Below, one piece after another: positions 11,123 to 23,900 of a stretch of DNA of 64,000 nucleotides (position 1 is the first letter of the stretch; each line of letters begins with the position of its first letter). Location of the stretch: positions 11,476,187 to 11,540,186 of the forward strand of contig OZ020525.1 of assembly GCA_963971425.1 (NCBI GenBank), read 5' to 3'. A program made the translations under genes and the position numbers. Under the pieces are notes generated by a model that saw only the letters and a list, made by a program, of their open reading frames with translations, was not told the origin of the DNA and ran no database searches. The DNA is from Bryoerythrophyllum caledonicum. Taxonomy: Eukaryota > Streptophyta > Bryopsida > Pottiales > Pottiaceae.

Positions 11123-13479
11123 TTTGGACACCTTTCTTGCACCTTCCTCTTGTTTTCACCTCCAAAATCTACTTTCGTCTAATGAACTCACTATGTGGGA
11201 TTTGGGTGTCAATCTCTTCTTATTCTCTTTCACTATGAGGGAGTCTTCTCAAAAAAGATATAGAAGTAGAGAGAAATGCATTAGGATGCGAATCAAGCAA
11301 ATTCGGCCCATGCTTAAATTGCACTTGAGCAATTCTAGATGGTGCATTGCTTGGAGGCAAAGAAATGGTGTTGCAAATTTTATCCATTCAGAGTTTTGCG
11401 ACCATGTGTGCCCTTTGGAATCTCTATACTCTCCGTCTATACTATATCCCTCCATCAAAAGAAAAGATAGGAAAAAAATCTTGGCACAAACAACAAAAAA
11501 CATGCAGAAAATAACACAAAACAGTGCATACACAAGAAATTAGAGAGGGAGGAAATCAGGACATACGACCTTTATTCACTATTTTTACACTCCAACGGTC
11601 TCAAAAAAATGATGTCAAAAAATAGTGTCCCAACGCCCTACAGTAACCTGGAAATATTATAGGATCAAAATAACAAAAAAATGATTTTTAGCCAATCACT
11701 GATTTTCAGTCCAAGGGCCCCCTTGATTTCCGTCAAGTCGACCTCGTTGCCTTGACTCAATAGAAAATCCGTTGGACCAAGAACATTATCCACTCGACAG
11801 AAAATAGCATATTAAGGTAACCTCGAACTCCGTGGTCAATCTTTTTTTACAAAGTAGTGTAAAGCGAACTTGAACCGTGACGACTTCCTTGGCCGATCAC
11901 AGATTTTTGAGGGCCGTGGTCGATCTCCATGGTCCATAGTGTAAAGCGCGCCTAATCGTGCTAACTATTCTACTTTTAATTCTTTTTACACATAATGTTC
12001 TATCATTATGTTATCACGTTCTCTTATTTTTTCTTTCTTCGACTTTTCTCTCATTTTTTTATCATGTTCTCTCTTATTTTTTCCATTCATCTAACTTTAC
12101 TTATTTTATATTTTTATTTAAAATAGTTATTTTTAATTTCTTCCTCCTATCTTCTAGGATATTTAATAAAGTTAAAAATTCTGTCATGCAAGTTTCACTT
12201 AACCATTCACTTGCTAATCCATTCAATCTATCTATCTTAGCCTTAGATCTATCTAGATGTTCTGTGTCATGGGGTCCAATATGTCTATTATAACCAATTC
12301 TCTTAGCTAAATATCTAAAGACACTAGTTTTATTACACCTAAGATCATGATTTGTCATATGGGCCATACATTGAACAATAAGGATGCCAAGAGGTTAGGG
12401 TGAATGTTCAATTTTAGAAATTGAGGGCAATGGTTCTATTTGTATTTCTCTTGGATACTTTAATTTTAGCAAATGATAGTTTATTATATTTTTCTTTTAT
12501 AAGAATGTTGATTTTTTTCTTAATTTCTTCTAATTCTTTCCCTAAAAATTAAGAAATCATAATTCATTATATTTGATTTAAAAAATAATAATCAATAACT
12601 TTTTTTACCTAATTCTTAGTTCCTCAAGAGGTTCACTAGAAGAATTCATCCCTCAAATGCATAATGAATCAAAGCCAATCCTATTCGTACACTTAGAGTC
12701 TTTCAAGAAAAAATCCAGATAATAGGTATTACTTTGAAAATTTCTTTTACTATACTTAAAAACAAAGGTTTGTCGGTCAAATCTAAAACCATTCCATGAC
12801 CCTATTCCCTTAGATAGTATCAGCTGAGTTTGATATAATCTACCACATTGAGCTAAGAGGAACTGTAATTGATATTTTAAATACAAAGTCCCCTTTTTCA
12901 CAATTATTTCATTCTAATCTTCTCCTTTATTCCGAAACTTGTTAAGAACTATTTTCTTTATCTCAATAGTTAGTTGATCAATTTTTTTTTCTAAATTTAT
13001 TATCAATTTTGGGATGAGCTCTGTAGAACTGAAATCCCTAATCCTAGTAGGCTCCTTTATAAACACAATATGAAGCTTCTAACAGAGATGATCCTTAAAA
13101 AAATCACTTCAGTTTCCTTCATCAAACTTCCATGGAAAATAGACATGTTTTAAAAACATGTTCTTCCATGTATACTTTCACAATGGTTTTAATATCCACT
13201 CACTATGGATCAAACCTTGACATTTGGTGTTTTAATAATGAACCTCCTCGCTCATTAGTAAACTCAATGGATAATTCACCTAAGTAGTCAATGAAAATGA
13301 AGACATTTTTTAATAAAATTATAAAATTTTATTATATTGTTTTTTGTTTTTTTGTTTTTTTTGTTTTTGTTTTCTTATTTGGGAAACTACTAACACTTGG
13401 CAATACCATCCCTAGCATGGTCGCCAAAAAAATGTAAAGTGGAAATTTGTTACTTCCAAAACATTCAAGAATCACTTCT

Positions 13480-13760
13480 ATTCCAAGTTTATTATATAGA
13501 GAGAAGAGGCAATGGTGGTTCTTTGAAGAAGAAGAAGAAGAACGCCGGTCCTTAGAGGGGGGCCGACATTAATAAAGTGTCCGTTCGTTCCACCACCAAA
13601 GATACCGCCCCAACAACAGAGTCTTGGTAGTGTGGAACTACTCCCCCCTTCCGAGGGTGGACACTCTTTAACCAAGTAACAAAGACCAAGTAACAAGAGA
13701 CCAAAAGATAATAATTTTGAGAAAAGGTTGAACTTTAGCCACTATCTTGGAAGTCCGGGA
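13480..13760 (+). repeat. Dispersed repeat R4, copy 1
   Basis: This stretch shares TGT.CGTTCGTTCCACCAC, then TAGT.TGG.ACTACT.CCC and GAGGGTGGA-like blocks with 48600-48990, in the same order and orientation. No gene is apparent in it. The class is unknown; it might be part of an LTR. Confidence 0.45.
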
Positions 13761-14239
13761 GGGATTGATTGTTCTCTAATTTTTGTTTGGTGAGGAGGAT
13801 TTTCATTGCATATTGGATAGCAATATGTGGTCCCCCGAGATCCTATCCAACTACAAACCCATGTCCTAATGCGAGTTCCTATCTTGACGCAAGATCCTAT
13901 CTTGGCACGATACCTTGTCGCGCCGAAAAATGATTTTCCCTAGGTTTTGACTTCATAGGGTATTTGATCAATTTGTTTTATATAGAGTAACAATAGACGA
14001 CATTGATTATAATGACTACACTATATGATGTATAAATAACATAAGTTTTTACTCTTGATGAATATTTTTACCAACTATGTTGACAATGAGTGGTATATAC
14101 AATTTTGCTGTCAGTAGAAATCTTCATCAAAAGGAAAAAAATCATAGCCCATATAAACCATATAGCGTGGTTATACCAAACATCATAATCAATTTAGTTG
14201 TTCATTCTATAATTAACAATATTCATACATAGAATAATT

Positions 14240-14620
14240 TAAAACAAAACTTCTCATGAGGGTAGAACCGAAAGGATCCAAATTCTAGTGTAAGATATAC
14301 CTCCCATGACCGCCACCTTCCTATCACTGCCACTCAATATTTGGTTCCAATTCCACCTTATATCTACCCCATTTCCACCCTATATCCACCCCATTTCCAC
14401 CCTTCACTCTTTGTCAGCTCCAAATTAAGGCTTATTATTGGTCAAGACCTAACTTTGGTTAGCGCTAATGAGAAATATCTAGTGGCAACATGGCAGACCA
14501 ATTTGAAAATTCATAACTAATTCACATCCCATCAGAAAAATATAAAATCACTTGGGTTGAGATTGTAATTCTATTGGCTATCTCTGAAAAATATATGTAT
14601 CATATTTGGATTCACATTAC
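14240..14620 (-). repeat. R2-family repeat, diverged inverted copy
   Basis: Blocks CCCATTTCCACC, TTCATAACTAATTCA, ATCAGAAAAATATAAAATCA and GATTGTAATTCTATT match, in reverse orientation, the R2 units at 36350-37030 and 43390-43730. It lies just upstream of the assembly gap preceding SOQ1. 13760-14240 is AT-rich with no gene. Confidence 0.45.
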
Positions 14621-14705
14621 TTAAACTGTCGGTCGTGGGGGGTGTACCTTATACTTCCATCAACGACCACATTTTTTACACGTGAATGAGAAAAAAAAAC
14701 AAAGA

Positions 14706-14905
14706 NNNNNNNNNNNNNNNNNNNNNNNNNNNNNNNNNNNNNNNNNNNNNNNNNNNNNNNNNNNNNNNNNNNNNNNNNNNNNNNNNNNNNNNNNNNNNNN
14801 NNNNNNNNNNNNNNNNNNNNNNNNNNNNNNNNNNNNNNNNNNNNNNNNNNNNNNNNNNNNNNNNNNNNNNNNNNNNNNNNNNNNNNNNNNNNNNNNNNNN
14901 NNNNN
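14706..14905. other. Assembly gap of 200 N
   Basis: This is exactly 200 unknown bases, the same length as the gap at 60863-61062, so the length is probably nominal. It removes the promoter and 5' UTR of SOQ1, and possibly extra N-terminal codons. Confidence 0.99.
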
Positions 14906-14906
14906 C

Positions 14907-17900
14907 ATGGCGCCTGTTGGGGTCAAGGCGGCGGGGCTGCGGGTGCGCGGGCAGCGCGTGGCGCAGCGCGGGGCCGCCGCGGTGGTGCGAGCTGCGGCGA
15001 GCGAGGCGGTGACGAGCGTGGATGCGTATCCGCAGGGGGGCGTCGTGAAGGGCGTGTTGTTTGATATGGATGGCGTGTTGTGTGACAGCGAGAAGTGGTC
15101 GCGGAAGGCCGGCGTGGAGATGTTCGCGGAGCTCGGGTATACGGTCCAGGATCAGGATTTCCTTCCGTTTACCGGAACTGGTAATGGATCCCCCATTTTG
15201 TTGATCGTACTGATCAATTGCGATCGTGCATTGATGGTTTGGTGTTGTTAGCGCTGCAGGTGAGGCGAATTTTTTGAATGGAGTTGCGAAGAAGCACGGA
15301 GTGAAAGATTTTGACGTCGTGTTGGCCAAGAAGCGGTTCTTCCAAATTTATGTAGAAAAGGTAGTAAATCATGTGGAAGTTTTTCGTTATCAATTCTGGA
15401 GATTTGTTTTCAAGGTGAACTGTTTAATTGATTCTGGTTGATGTTTGCTGCAGTTTGCTTATCCGAACGCTGGGATTGGATTTCCCGGGGCTTTGGACCT
15501 GATTCTCCAGGTTCGTCAAATTTTCTATTCTATTGAGTTTCTGATGTATACATGGAGTAGGACATGTTAATTTTACTACATGACTAGAGAGAAGAATTTA
15601 ACAATTGGTCAAAGAGAGATAGTATAATTAGTAACAATGTAACGAATCCAGCCTTGTTTGAGTTTGTGTACAAGTAGTGAGGGGCTAGTTCTGAGCCTTT
15701 TGTTTGTGGTGATGACAGTGTAAGGAAGCTGGATTGAAGACGGCAGTGGCGTCAAGCGCTGATAGAGTGAAGGTGGATGCCAATCTTGCAGCTGCAGGCT
15801 TCCCACAAACCAAGTACATTCTCATCTTATTTCGCTTCTAGTTGGCGTTCATTCTATAATGGAAGGAATTCACTGTGATGTCGAATTTTGACCATTTTTT
15901 TTGTATTTGCTTGCAGTTTCGATGCAATCATGTCCGCAGATCTGTTTGTGAACTTGAAGCCTGCCCCTGACATTTTCCTGGCAGCTGCCAAGAGCCTCGG
16001 ACTGAAAACAAATGAGGTACACAAATGCATATTCTTACTCTTGATTAGAAAAAGACCTACCTTCTTGATGCTTTTTAATGGAAGAAAAATGTGCTAGGAG
16101 CTTTCTTTTTTCTTGTAATAATGAATATTTTTCTGCTCTTCACCTCCCTATGCAGGGCACTGATGTTGTTCTGGTTGATTCCAGTGTGTGGTGATAGAAG
16201 ACGCATATGCTGGCGTCCAGGCAGCCAGAGCTGCTGGCATGAGGTAACAACCTTTATCCCTGCAAAGCATTCCTTCAACAATCTTATAAAATCCAAGTGT
16301 CAACTCTAAAAGTAGACATGACTCTTCTATAGATGAAAAGTTCTTGTATCTACCCCACTTTGGAGGTCACTTCGTCTTACAATCTTTCTTGACTAATCAT
16401 TGTAATCTTTTCTCTACTCATGTGATAAATCTAACATCTACACAATAGAGCTTATTTTTATAAGAAAAACTTGAAAGGTTTGAATTAGAGCTTGTATGTA
16501 GAACGGTTTTTATCATAAAAGTGCCAAGGTACTGAAAACCGCCAGTCAATAAATGATATAGTCATTGTTAGATTTTATGGAACACTTTTGTTCTCTTGGT
16601 GAAATTTTGTCTGTTTTGTAAATTATTGGACTTGGAGCAGATGCATTTCGGTAACCACAACTCTGACTGAGGAGAAGCTGATGGAAGCCGGACCGCAGCT
16701 GGTTAGAAAGGATATATCTCACATCTCTCTCAAGGACATACAAGAGCTAGGTGTGTCCCTTTATTCAAAGTAAAATATGGGAAGCCCTCAGCTGTCTAGC
16801 TTAAGGAGAATATAATTGTATAAATATCAATGTGTTCTGTCAAATGGCTGCAGAAGGCACTGTGAAGAATTCCAGTTATCAGGCAGCTCTTAATGTGGAA
16901 GTCCCATTGCCTGGCGGGTTAGGCTTTAGCCCTTGCCTCAGTTCCTTGTTTCCTTCTTCCAGCCCTTCGTAGCTGGCTGTAATAAAGATTTTTCCTACTC
17001 TTTTTCTGTGTGTATATGATTGGATCAATTGTTGTTTTCAAAAGCATCCACATCCATGACATGAACCAATTCCATCATTTTGCATCAATTTATGCAGATA
17101 TTTCACCACCAGACGTGACGTGCTCAAGCTTGGAAGCCTTGCCATGGGTTTGGGGAGCTTCTACTTCGCCTTGACCCACCTCAAGGTTAGGTCTCTCATT
17201 TTCTTGGTTGGAAGTGCGTGAGGAAAGATATCAGAGTTATTTGTAAAGCCACTTCAAGTCTGAATAGGATACCCCCTCTTCTTCTATAAAAATCAGCTAT
17301 AAATGGTTCTAAAATTAATCTAAAATTAGGTCAGAGAGAAAGGTGGCTACTCTTACCTCACTCTCGAAGACGGCTTAAACTCCTTTTGACTTGAATTTTA
17401 GAAACCACTAAGCTTTTCCATTGACTGAATCAAAGGGTTAGACCACCAAGCTCTCCTTTCGAGCTGACTTTAAAAAACTGAAAAAAAAAAAAAAAAAAAC
17501 TGACATAGAAACCATGATTTTTGAGAAAACAGGCACTGTCTTATGCGTCTCCCAAGGCTTTACTCAATGCTCTTCAAGGAGTTGGCCAGCCTCTACTTGC
17601 AAATGGGTCTGGTACGATATGCTGATCTTACAATCCTGTTTTTAATCTTGCAGTTTCACTTTTGTTATTGCTAGGCAGGTTTTTAGTACTTTTGTGCAAC
17701 ACTTTCTAGATGCAAATTTTAAAACTTTTTAAGGTTATGGATGCCATTTCTGTATTCTAAGTAAATTCTGTTGTGTAGATGCAAGTCAAGTGTGACAAGT
17801 AAGGGTAGATAAAGTGAAAACCGCCAATATAATGAATAATGAGTATATCTATTTTCTGAGAATTGAGTTGATTGTTCTGATAATCTATTTGGTGTTGAAC

Positions 17901-20900
17901 ATGCAGAGTTGGCTCGTCCAGAACGCGTTCGCCAATTTAAGCAGTACATTAGTGAGCTAGAGAGCAAGTACAATTCTCAAACCCTTCTTGGTAACAATTG
18001 CAAGAGAAGTAACCAGCCTTGATGTTATGTTTATATTTACTCAGGAGTACGAAGTTGCTTCTTACACCTCACTTGAATGTGGCTTTAATTATGTGACAGA
18101 AAATCGGGACAGATGGTGCCAGATTTCCAACCAAAGCTGGAATGGCTGAATACCAGTCCTCTGTCTCTTAAGAAGGTATGTGTAGTGTTTTCCCGTCTTC
18201 CCATAATAAAACCAAAATAATACCAAAAAACTTGAAATGTTTGAATTGCACTTAAAATTTTGCACTTAGAAAGTCTTACACAAGTGTACCAGAAATCTCC
18301 AATATAAAAAAGATAGCCATTTCTGGTACATATATATGAGCAACTCAGTAGTTGGATTGATTGTTGATGTTGACAGGATTTGAATGGGAAAGTGGTGGTG
18401 CTGGACTTTTGGACGTATTGTTGCATCAACTGCATGCATGTGCTCCCGGATCTGGCTTACTTGGAGAACAAGTACCGAGACCAACCGGTAAGTTAAAGTG
18501 ACAGATGAGAATCCACATCATGTTCCAGTTTTATTTCATGTTTTTCTAATTTAATAATGAATGTGTTTTTTTGGTTTTTTTTTTAATTGTGTGTTTGGTG
18601 TGTGGATGGGCTACAGATGACCGTGGTTGGAGTGCACTCTGCGAAGTTCGACAATGAGAAGGATTCAAGCGCTATCCGCAACGCTGTCCTTCGTTATGAT
18701 GTCACTCACCCGGTAACATGATTGTCCTGTTCTCCCATGTCACTTTGTTGTACTTGTTATTGTATTAAAAATTTACAGAATAGTGTCTATTGGTATCGAA
18801 CTGATATTGTTGCATAAAAGTACCAATGGTACCAAAATCCGCCAGTATAAACAAACGTGACCATTAGTGCAAGACACTTTGATGAAGTGCCGACTGTCCC
18901 AAATGTTGTGACAGGTGGTGAATGACGGTGACATGACAATGTGGAGGCAATTGGGCGTGAGTTCATGGCCGACTTTGGCAGTTGTGAGCCCCAAGGGCAG
19001 GTTGATTGCTATGCTGTCTGGAGAGGGCCACCGAGAGGTGCGTTCAATTCTCATCCTTTTGCTGATAACTTTATCTTGGCACTTTTGTGCACAACTTTCA
19101 AGATGCACGAAGTCTCTAAGTGTAATTTAAACAATGAAAGTTTTGATAACCCTTTCCAAGGAAACTCTAATGTGTAGATGCAGTAGGACATGTTACATAC
19201 GTCACATGAGGAGAGGAAAAAAACCATACAAAATTGCCAGAAAGAGATGAGAGAATTGGTAATTGGTGAAAACCGCCAGTCTGGCGGTTTTCACGTTGTA
19301 CCAGTTGAGCTATCTCTCTTTGGCAATTTTGTATTGTTTTTTTCCTCTGCTCATGTGACGTATGTAACATGTCCTACTGCATCTACACATCAGAGTTTCC
19401 TTAGAAAGGGTTATCAAAAACTTCATGGTTTGAATTGCACTTAGAGTTGATGCATCTTGCCTTTGTTGCATAGAAGAATTGGTGTTTGAGTTGTGCCATT
19501 ATGGTTGGTTGACCACAGGACTTGGATGACCTGGTGGAGGCGGCGCTGGAGTTCTACGGAGAGAAGAAGCAGCTGGACTCGCGCCCCCTCATTCCAAGCC
19601 TGGAGAAGGACAAGGACTCTCGGCTTGTTGCATCGCCGCTCAAGTTCCCGGGGAAGCTCACTACCGATCTTGTGAATGGCCGCTTGTTCATATCTGACAG
19701 CAACCATCACCGCATTGTATGGTAGTCTACCCTTTTCATGTTTTAAAATTCCAGATATTTTCATGGCTTTATAGGATCTCAGTACCATTGACAAAACTTT
19801 CTAGATGCAAATCCTAAGTGCAATTCAACCTGACTGTTTTGATATTATTCCTGCATCCTAATAATGGGCACTGTTGTGTAGATGCAGTAGGGCATGTTAG
19901 ATTTGCCATGTGAGTGGGGAAAAAATCACAAAAATGTCCAAGAAATAGCACAAATTGTGCTATCTCTTCACTAATTTCTGTAATCTTTTCTCTATTCATG
20001 TGACGATTCTAGCACGCCCTACTGCATCTACACAACAGTGCCCATTATTAGGATACAGGAATAATATCAGAAAACTTACAATCAGTTTGAATTGCGCTTA
20101 GGATTTGCATCTGGAAAGTCTTGCGGAAAAGTGTCAATACTACTGAAGTTCCTATTGTTAGAATGCAGAAATAATATGAAGTGATGATGGTACCGAAGAC
20201 CGCTAATTTAATAAATATGTAAGCCATTTGGTGTTAACAAGAGGCAGTGATTTGGAACCAGGTAGTGACGGACTTGGACGGAAACTTCATCACTCAAGTG
20301 GGAGGGGGAGTAGAAGGCTTGAAGGATGGCGGCTTTGCAGATGCTTTGTTCAACCGGCCTCAAGGCGTGGCGTACAATGCAGTCAAGAATGTGCTCTATG
20401 TTGCTGACACGGAGAATCATGCCCTGAGGTAATAATCCGATTGTCAATCATTGTTATATTTGATGTAGTCGTTAGTGCAAATTCAAATTGATTGTAGGTT
20501 GTTTGATTACATTCCTTTATTCTAGATAGGTAATATTGTGTAGATGCAGTATGGATTCATGTTAGATTCATCACATATGATTTGCAGGGAAATAGATTTC
20601 GTGAAGGAGAGAGTCCAAATGTTAGCTGGAAATGGTACCAAAGGTGCAGATTACCGGGGTGGAAAGAAAGGTTCAGCTCAGGTAAGTTCCACAATCTTCC
20701 TTCTCTTAACTCAAGCTAGAGTGGTGATTTGGTTCATTGATGCGTATATTTGTTGTATTGGCGGTTTTGCATAACTGTTTTTACCTTCTAGATGAAGTTT
20801 CTAAATTCTTTTGTGTAGTTGCAGTAGGATGAAGTGAGATTTGTTGCATGAGTACAGAAAGAAGTATAAGATTGGTTATAGAGATAGCACAATTGGCAGT

Positions 20901-23900
20901 GTCAAATCCGTCGGATGTCCTACAACCACGAACTTATGCTCCCTGATTTATTTATAGCAGTGGTATATGAGGAGTTTTATATATTTAATCGATTAAATTT
21001 ACTTCAACATCATGATTTTCGTAATTTATGGTCGCATTACTGACTTGTGTTGAAACTTTGTCATCAGGTCCTGAACTCGCCATGGGATGTGGCCTATGAC
21101 GCGGAAGCCGGGCTTGTATATATTGCATTGGCAGGTCAGCACCAGATTTGGCAGCACAGAATAAGTGATGGTACCACCGGAGTCTTCAGTGGCGACGGTT
21201 ATGAACGAAATCTGAATGGACGAAGGTAACACCAACTCTTGCTTCTTCTTTTTTTCCCCCTTTTAAAATCTTTTTATCTTTATCTCTGTGTCTGGACATT
21301 ACTGATGTTCGTAAAGGATAGGAGTTAGGTGGCGAGAATTGGTTTTGTGTGTGAGTTTCAATTACCAGGCAATCTCAACTATTTAAGATGTAGATGTGTA
21401 CACAGCCTAGAATATTGTGTAATCTTACTCTATGAGGACCGCTAAGCCACTTTACAAATATCTCTATTTTTTTTTTTTTGCATCAGTAGAGTTATCCGCA
21501 AAGTGGTTGTGAGTTTTGTTATGAGTTTGATTAGGCATTAATGGTGTTTGTTGGTCCCCATTGATGGTACCATAACACAATAATGAACGTCGACATCTAG
21601 AGAGGCTCTAATGATTTTTGAATAGTAAAAAATGTAACTCAGAGCCTCATCACCTAACTCTGAACCTCTTAAGGACATTTGTGCCAAACTCCCAGCCACT
21701 TTATGGATTGATCTTTTTGTGCATTGATAAGTTGTTTCTAACAGTTGGTTGTGTACTTTGTGAAACAGAGGAAAAGAAACGTCGTTTGCCCAACCGTCCG
21801 GAGTTTCTTTGACACCAGGTACAACATATGATGAACTTCATTATGTAGAATCGTAGATGCTGCAGGACATGTTTTAATCATCACATGAGTAAAGAAAAAG
21901 ATTCAATGATTGGTCCAGTACAGAGAACATAGTTGGCAATGTGAGAAGTGTCAGTATTTACATCTAATGTAGGTTTTTTTTAAAACTTTTAGAGTATTTT
22001 ATAAGAGAAATTCTGACAAGACTTGGTTGGCACAGATATGAAGTCTATGTACTTAGCTGACAGTGAGAGCAGCTCCATCAGAAGAGTGGATCTGACAACA
22101 GGAGGCTCTAAATTGCTGGCGGGTGGCGATCCAACGTTCTCAGATAACTTGTTTCAGGTAGTTTATTAGAGATGGATGCCAATGAAAATACACTAAAAAA
22201 CTTTGTTGCTTGCATTTGAAAATGTAATCAGGAGAAGTAAGTTACTGAAGTGCAGCGTTGTGGTGTCCAGTTTGGTGACAAGGATGGAGTAGGATCCAAG
22301 GCGATGTTGCAGCATCCACTGGGAGTTCTTTACAGCCCAGAAGGCCTGGTATATGTTGCTGATTCCTATAACCATAAGGTGAGTTTCATTTGAATGTGGA
22401 GCTCAGCTTTCTTTGCTCAATCATGGAACTTTTGATGAAGTAAATTCTCTCAAGAGTAGCAATGCGTGAATAAAGAATTGGATTACTACCTAGGCTATCA
22501 GGATTTAATTAGTCTATACTACCTTTAGTGCCTCCTCTTGGAGGTAAACTTAACCTCTAAACACAATAGAGTTCATTTTAACTTCACCGGCTTTCTCACC
22601 AAACATGTCACCTTCTTAGCCTAGCTTCAAAGTTTACGTTTATTATTGAGCAGAGAACTTAATTCCGGTGATTGTTTTACCCACTTGATTTCGAACCGTG
22701 GAGCACATGTTTCAAATCAATCAATAAGTTGATTGCAGCAAATACTGGATGAGTTTACAAACTGAATAATTTTTTTTATTTTGTTTGTTGCAGATAAAAG
22801 TTCTAGACCCCAACAGTCAAAAGGTCACTACACTTGCCGGGACTGGGACAGCTGGGTTTAAGGATGGGGTTGCTAAGGCAGGGCAGGTATGTTGCTTGAT
22901 TCTAAAACGTAACCCTGACCATGGATGGTTGGATTGTCTCTTGACGCTTCACTCCAATTTTCTGAATTCATGTCAAGAACTACTTGTTCTTGTATATTGA
23001 TGTTCTGTTTTTGTTTCACAGCTTTCAGAGCCCGCTGGAATCGCGTTGGGGGTGGACGGTAAACTTTTCCTAACACATGGAAGATTTATCAAACAAATTC
23101 ATCCTAAACAAGATTTATCAATAGTTGAACCGGGGGCTTTGCTAGAATGTTACGTCATTCATCAAAATACGACTAAAGACAGGATATGTACCAGCCAGAG
23201 AGTTTTTCACAAAAATAATCACATGTTCCACCACAAGAACACGAGAAGTGAACTTACTTTTCTGCAAGTTCTCCGTAGTCTCAATTGAGGGTTCTCACTG
23301 TTCATGCTAGTTTTCCTTATTCTTTTGCTTGTGCAGGTGATTAATCAAGCTGCACCATTACTAGAACACTCACTAAGAATTGAAAAGTGATCTTTTATTT
23401 ATTTTTTAATTTATTATTTGGTTGTTTGATTGTGCAGGGAAGTTGTATGTGGCGGACACCAACAACAGCCTTATTAGAATCCTGGACCTGCAGGCCCAAG
23501 GCGGCCCTAAGTTGTCGACCCTGGAGTTGAAGGGTGTCCTGCCCCCAGCTCCCAGTGCAGCACCCTCTGGCCCTCGTAGACTACGCCAACGCCTCTCCTC
23601 CGATACCCAAGTCATCCGCATCACTCCTGTGGATGCTCTCTCCGGAGACTTACAGCTCCAAATCTCCCTCGCTTCCGGCTACCATTTCAGCAAAGTAAGT
23701 ACCACTCAAAACATCCCATTCTTGAGTTTTCACACAAAACTCTATTCTTGATCTTCCTTTAGCAGAAGCCAAAACTGAAGCCTCTATACTATCATCAGCT
23801 CAGGATCCTTACTTGTCATACATCATTTTAGGAAGTTCAATCAGTGGAAAGGAGGAGTCATGGATGCTAAGTCCATAAAAGTATAGTAAGGAGAGCTACG

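Larger units (their letters stand above)
8529..11952 (+). mobile_element. PIF/Harbinger transposon, complete with both ends
   Basis: The element is 3424 bp long, flanked by TAA at 8526-8528 and 11953-11955. Its terminal inverted repeats share GCTTTACACTATGGACCA. It encodes a transposase on the plus strand (about 9097-10146) and a Myb/SANT-like ORF1 on the minus strand (about 10905-11122 and beyond), the convergent two-gene layout of plant PIF/Harbinger elements. A tRNA-like SINE lies inside ORF1. Both genes carry stops, so this copy is inactive though structurally intact at its ends. Sub-terminal sequences at 8529-8730 and 11680-11952 reappear joined in the 498-bp MITE at 42594-43091. Confidence 0.92.
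6480..13440 (-). mobile_element. Old LTR retroelement relic hosting the Harbinger copy
   Basis: About 55 bp at 6481-6540 and 13432-13490 match (ATTTG.TACTTCCAAAACA.TCAAGAA.CACTT) and could be the inner-edge sequence of two LTRs read on the minus strand. Just inside the right one, the minus strand reads TTTTGGCGACCATGCTAGGG, like the motif following the 5' LTR of many Ty3-type elements. The left flank carries a 25-bp direct repeat with TATAAATA-type boxes (7505-7580, minus strand). Minus-strand frames at 12101-12367 and 12653-12901 may be gag-region remnants, but I do not recognise them. The element is old, heavily broken, and split by the transposon at 8529-11952. Boundaries are uncertain. 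Confidence 0.4.

Noticed and set aside
14660-15329. Minus-strand frames spanning the gap upstream of SOQ1
   Set aside because: They consist mostly of unknown bases plus the antisense of SOQ1 exon 1.
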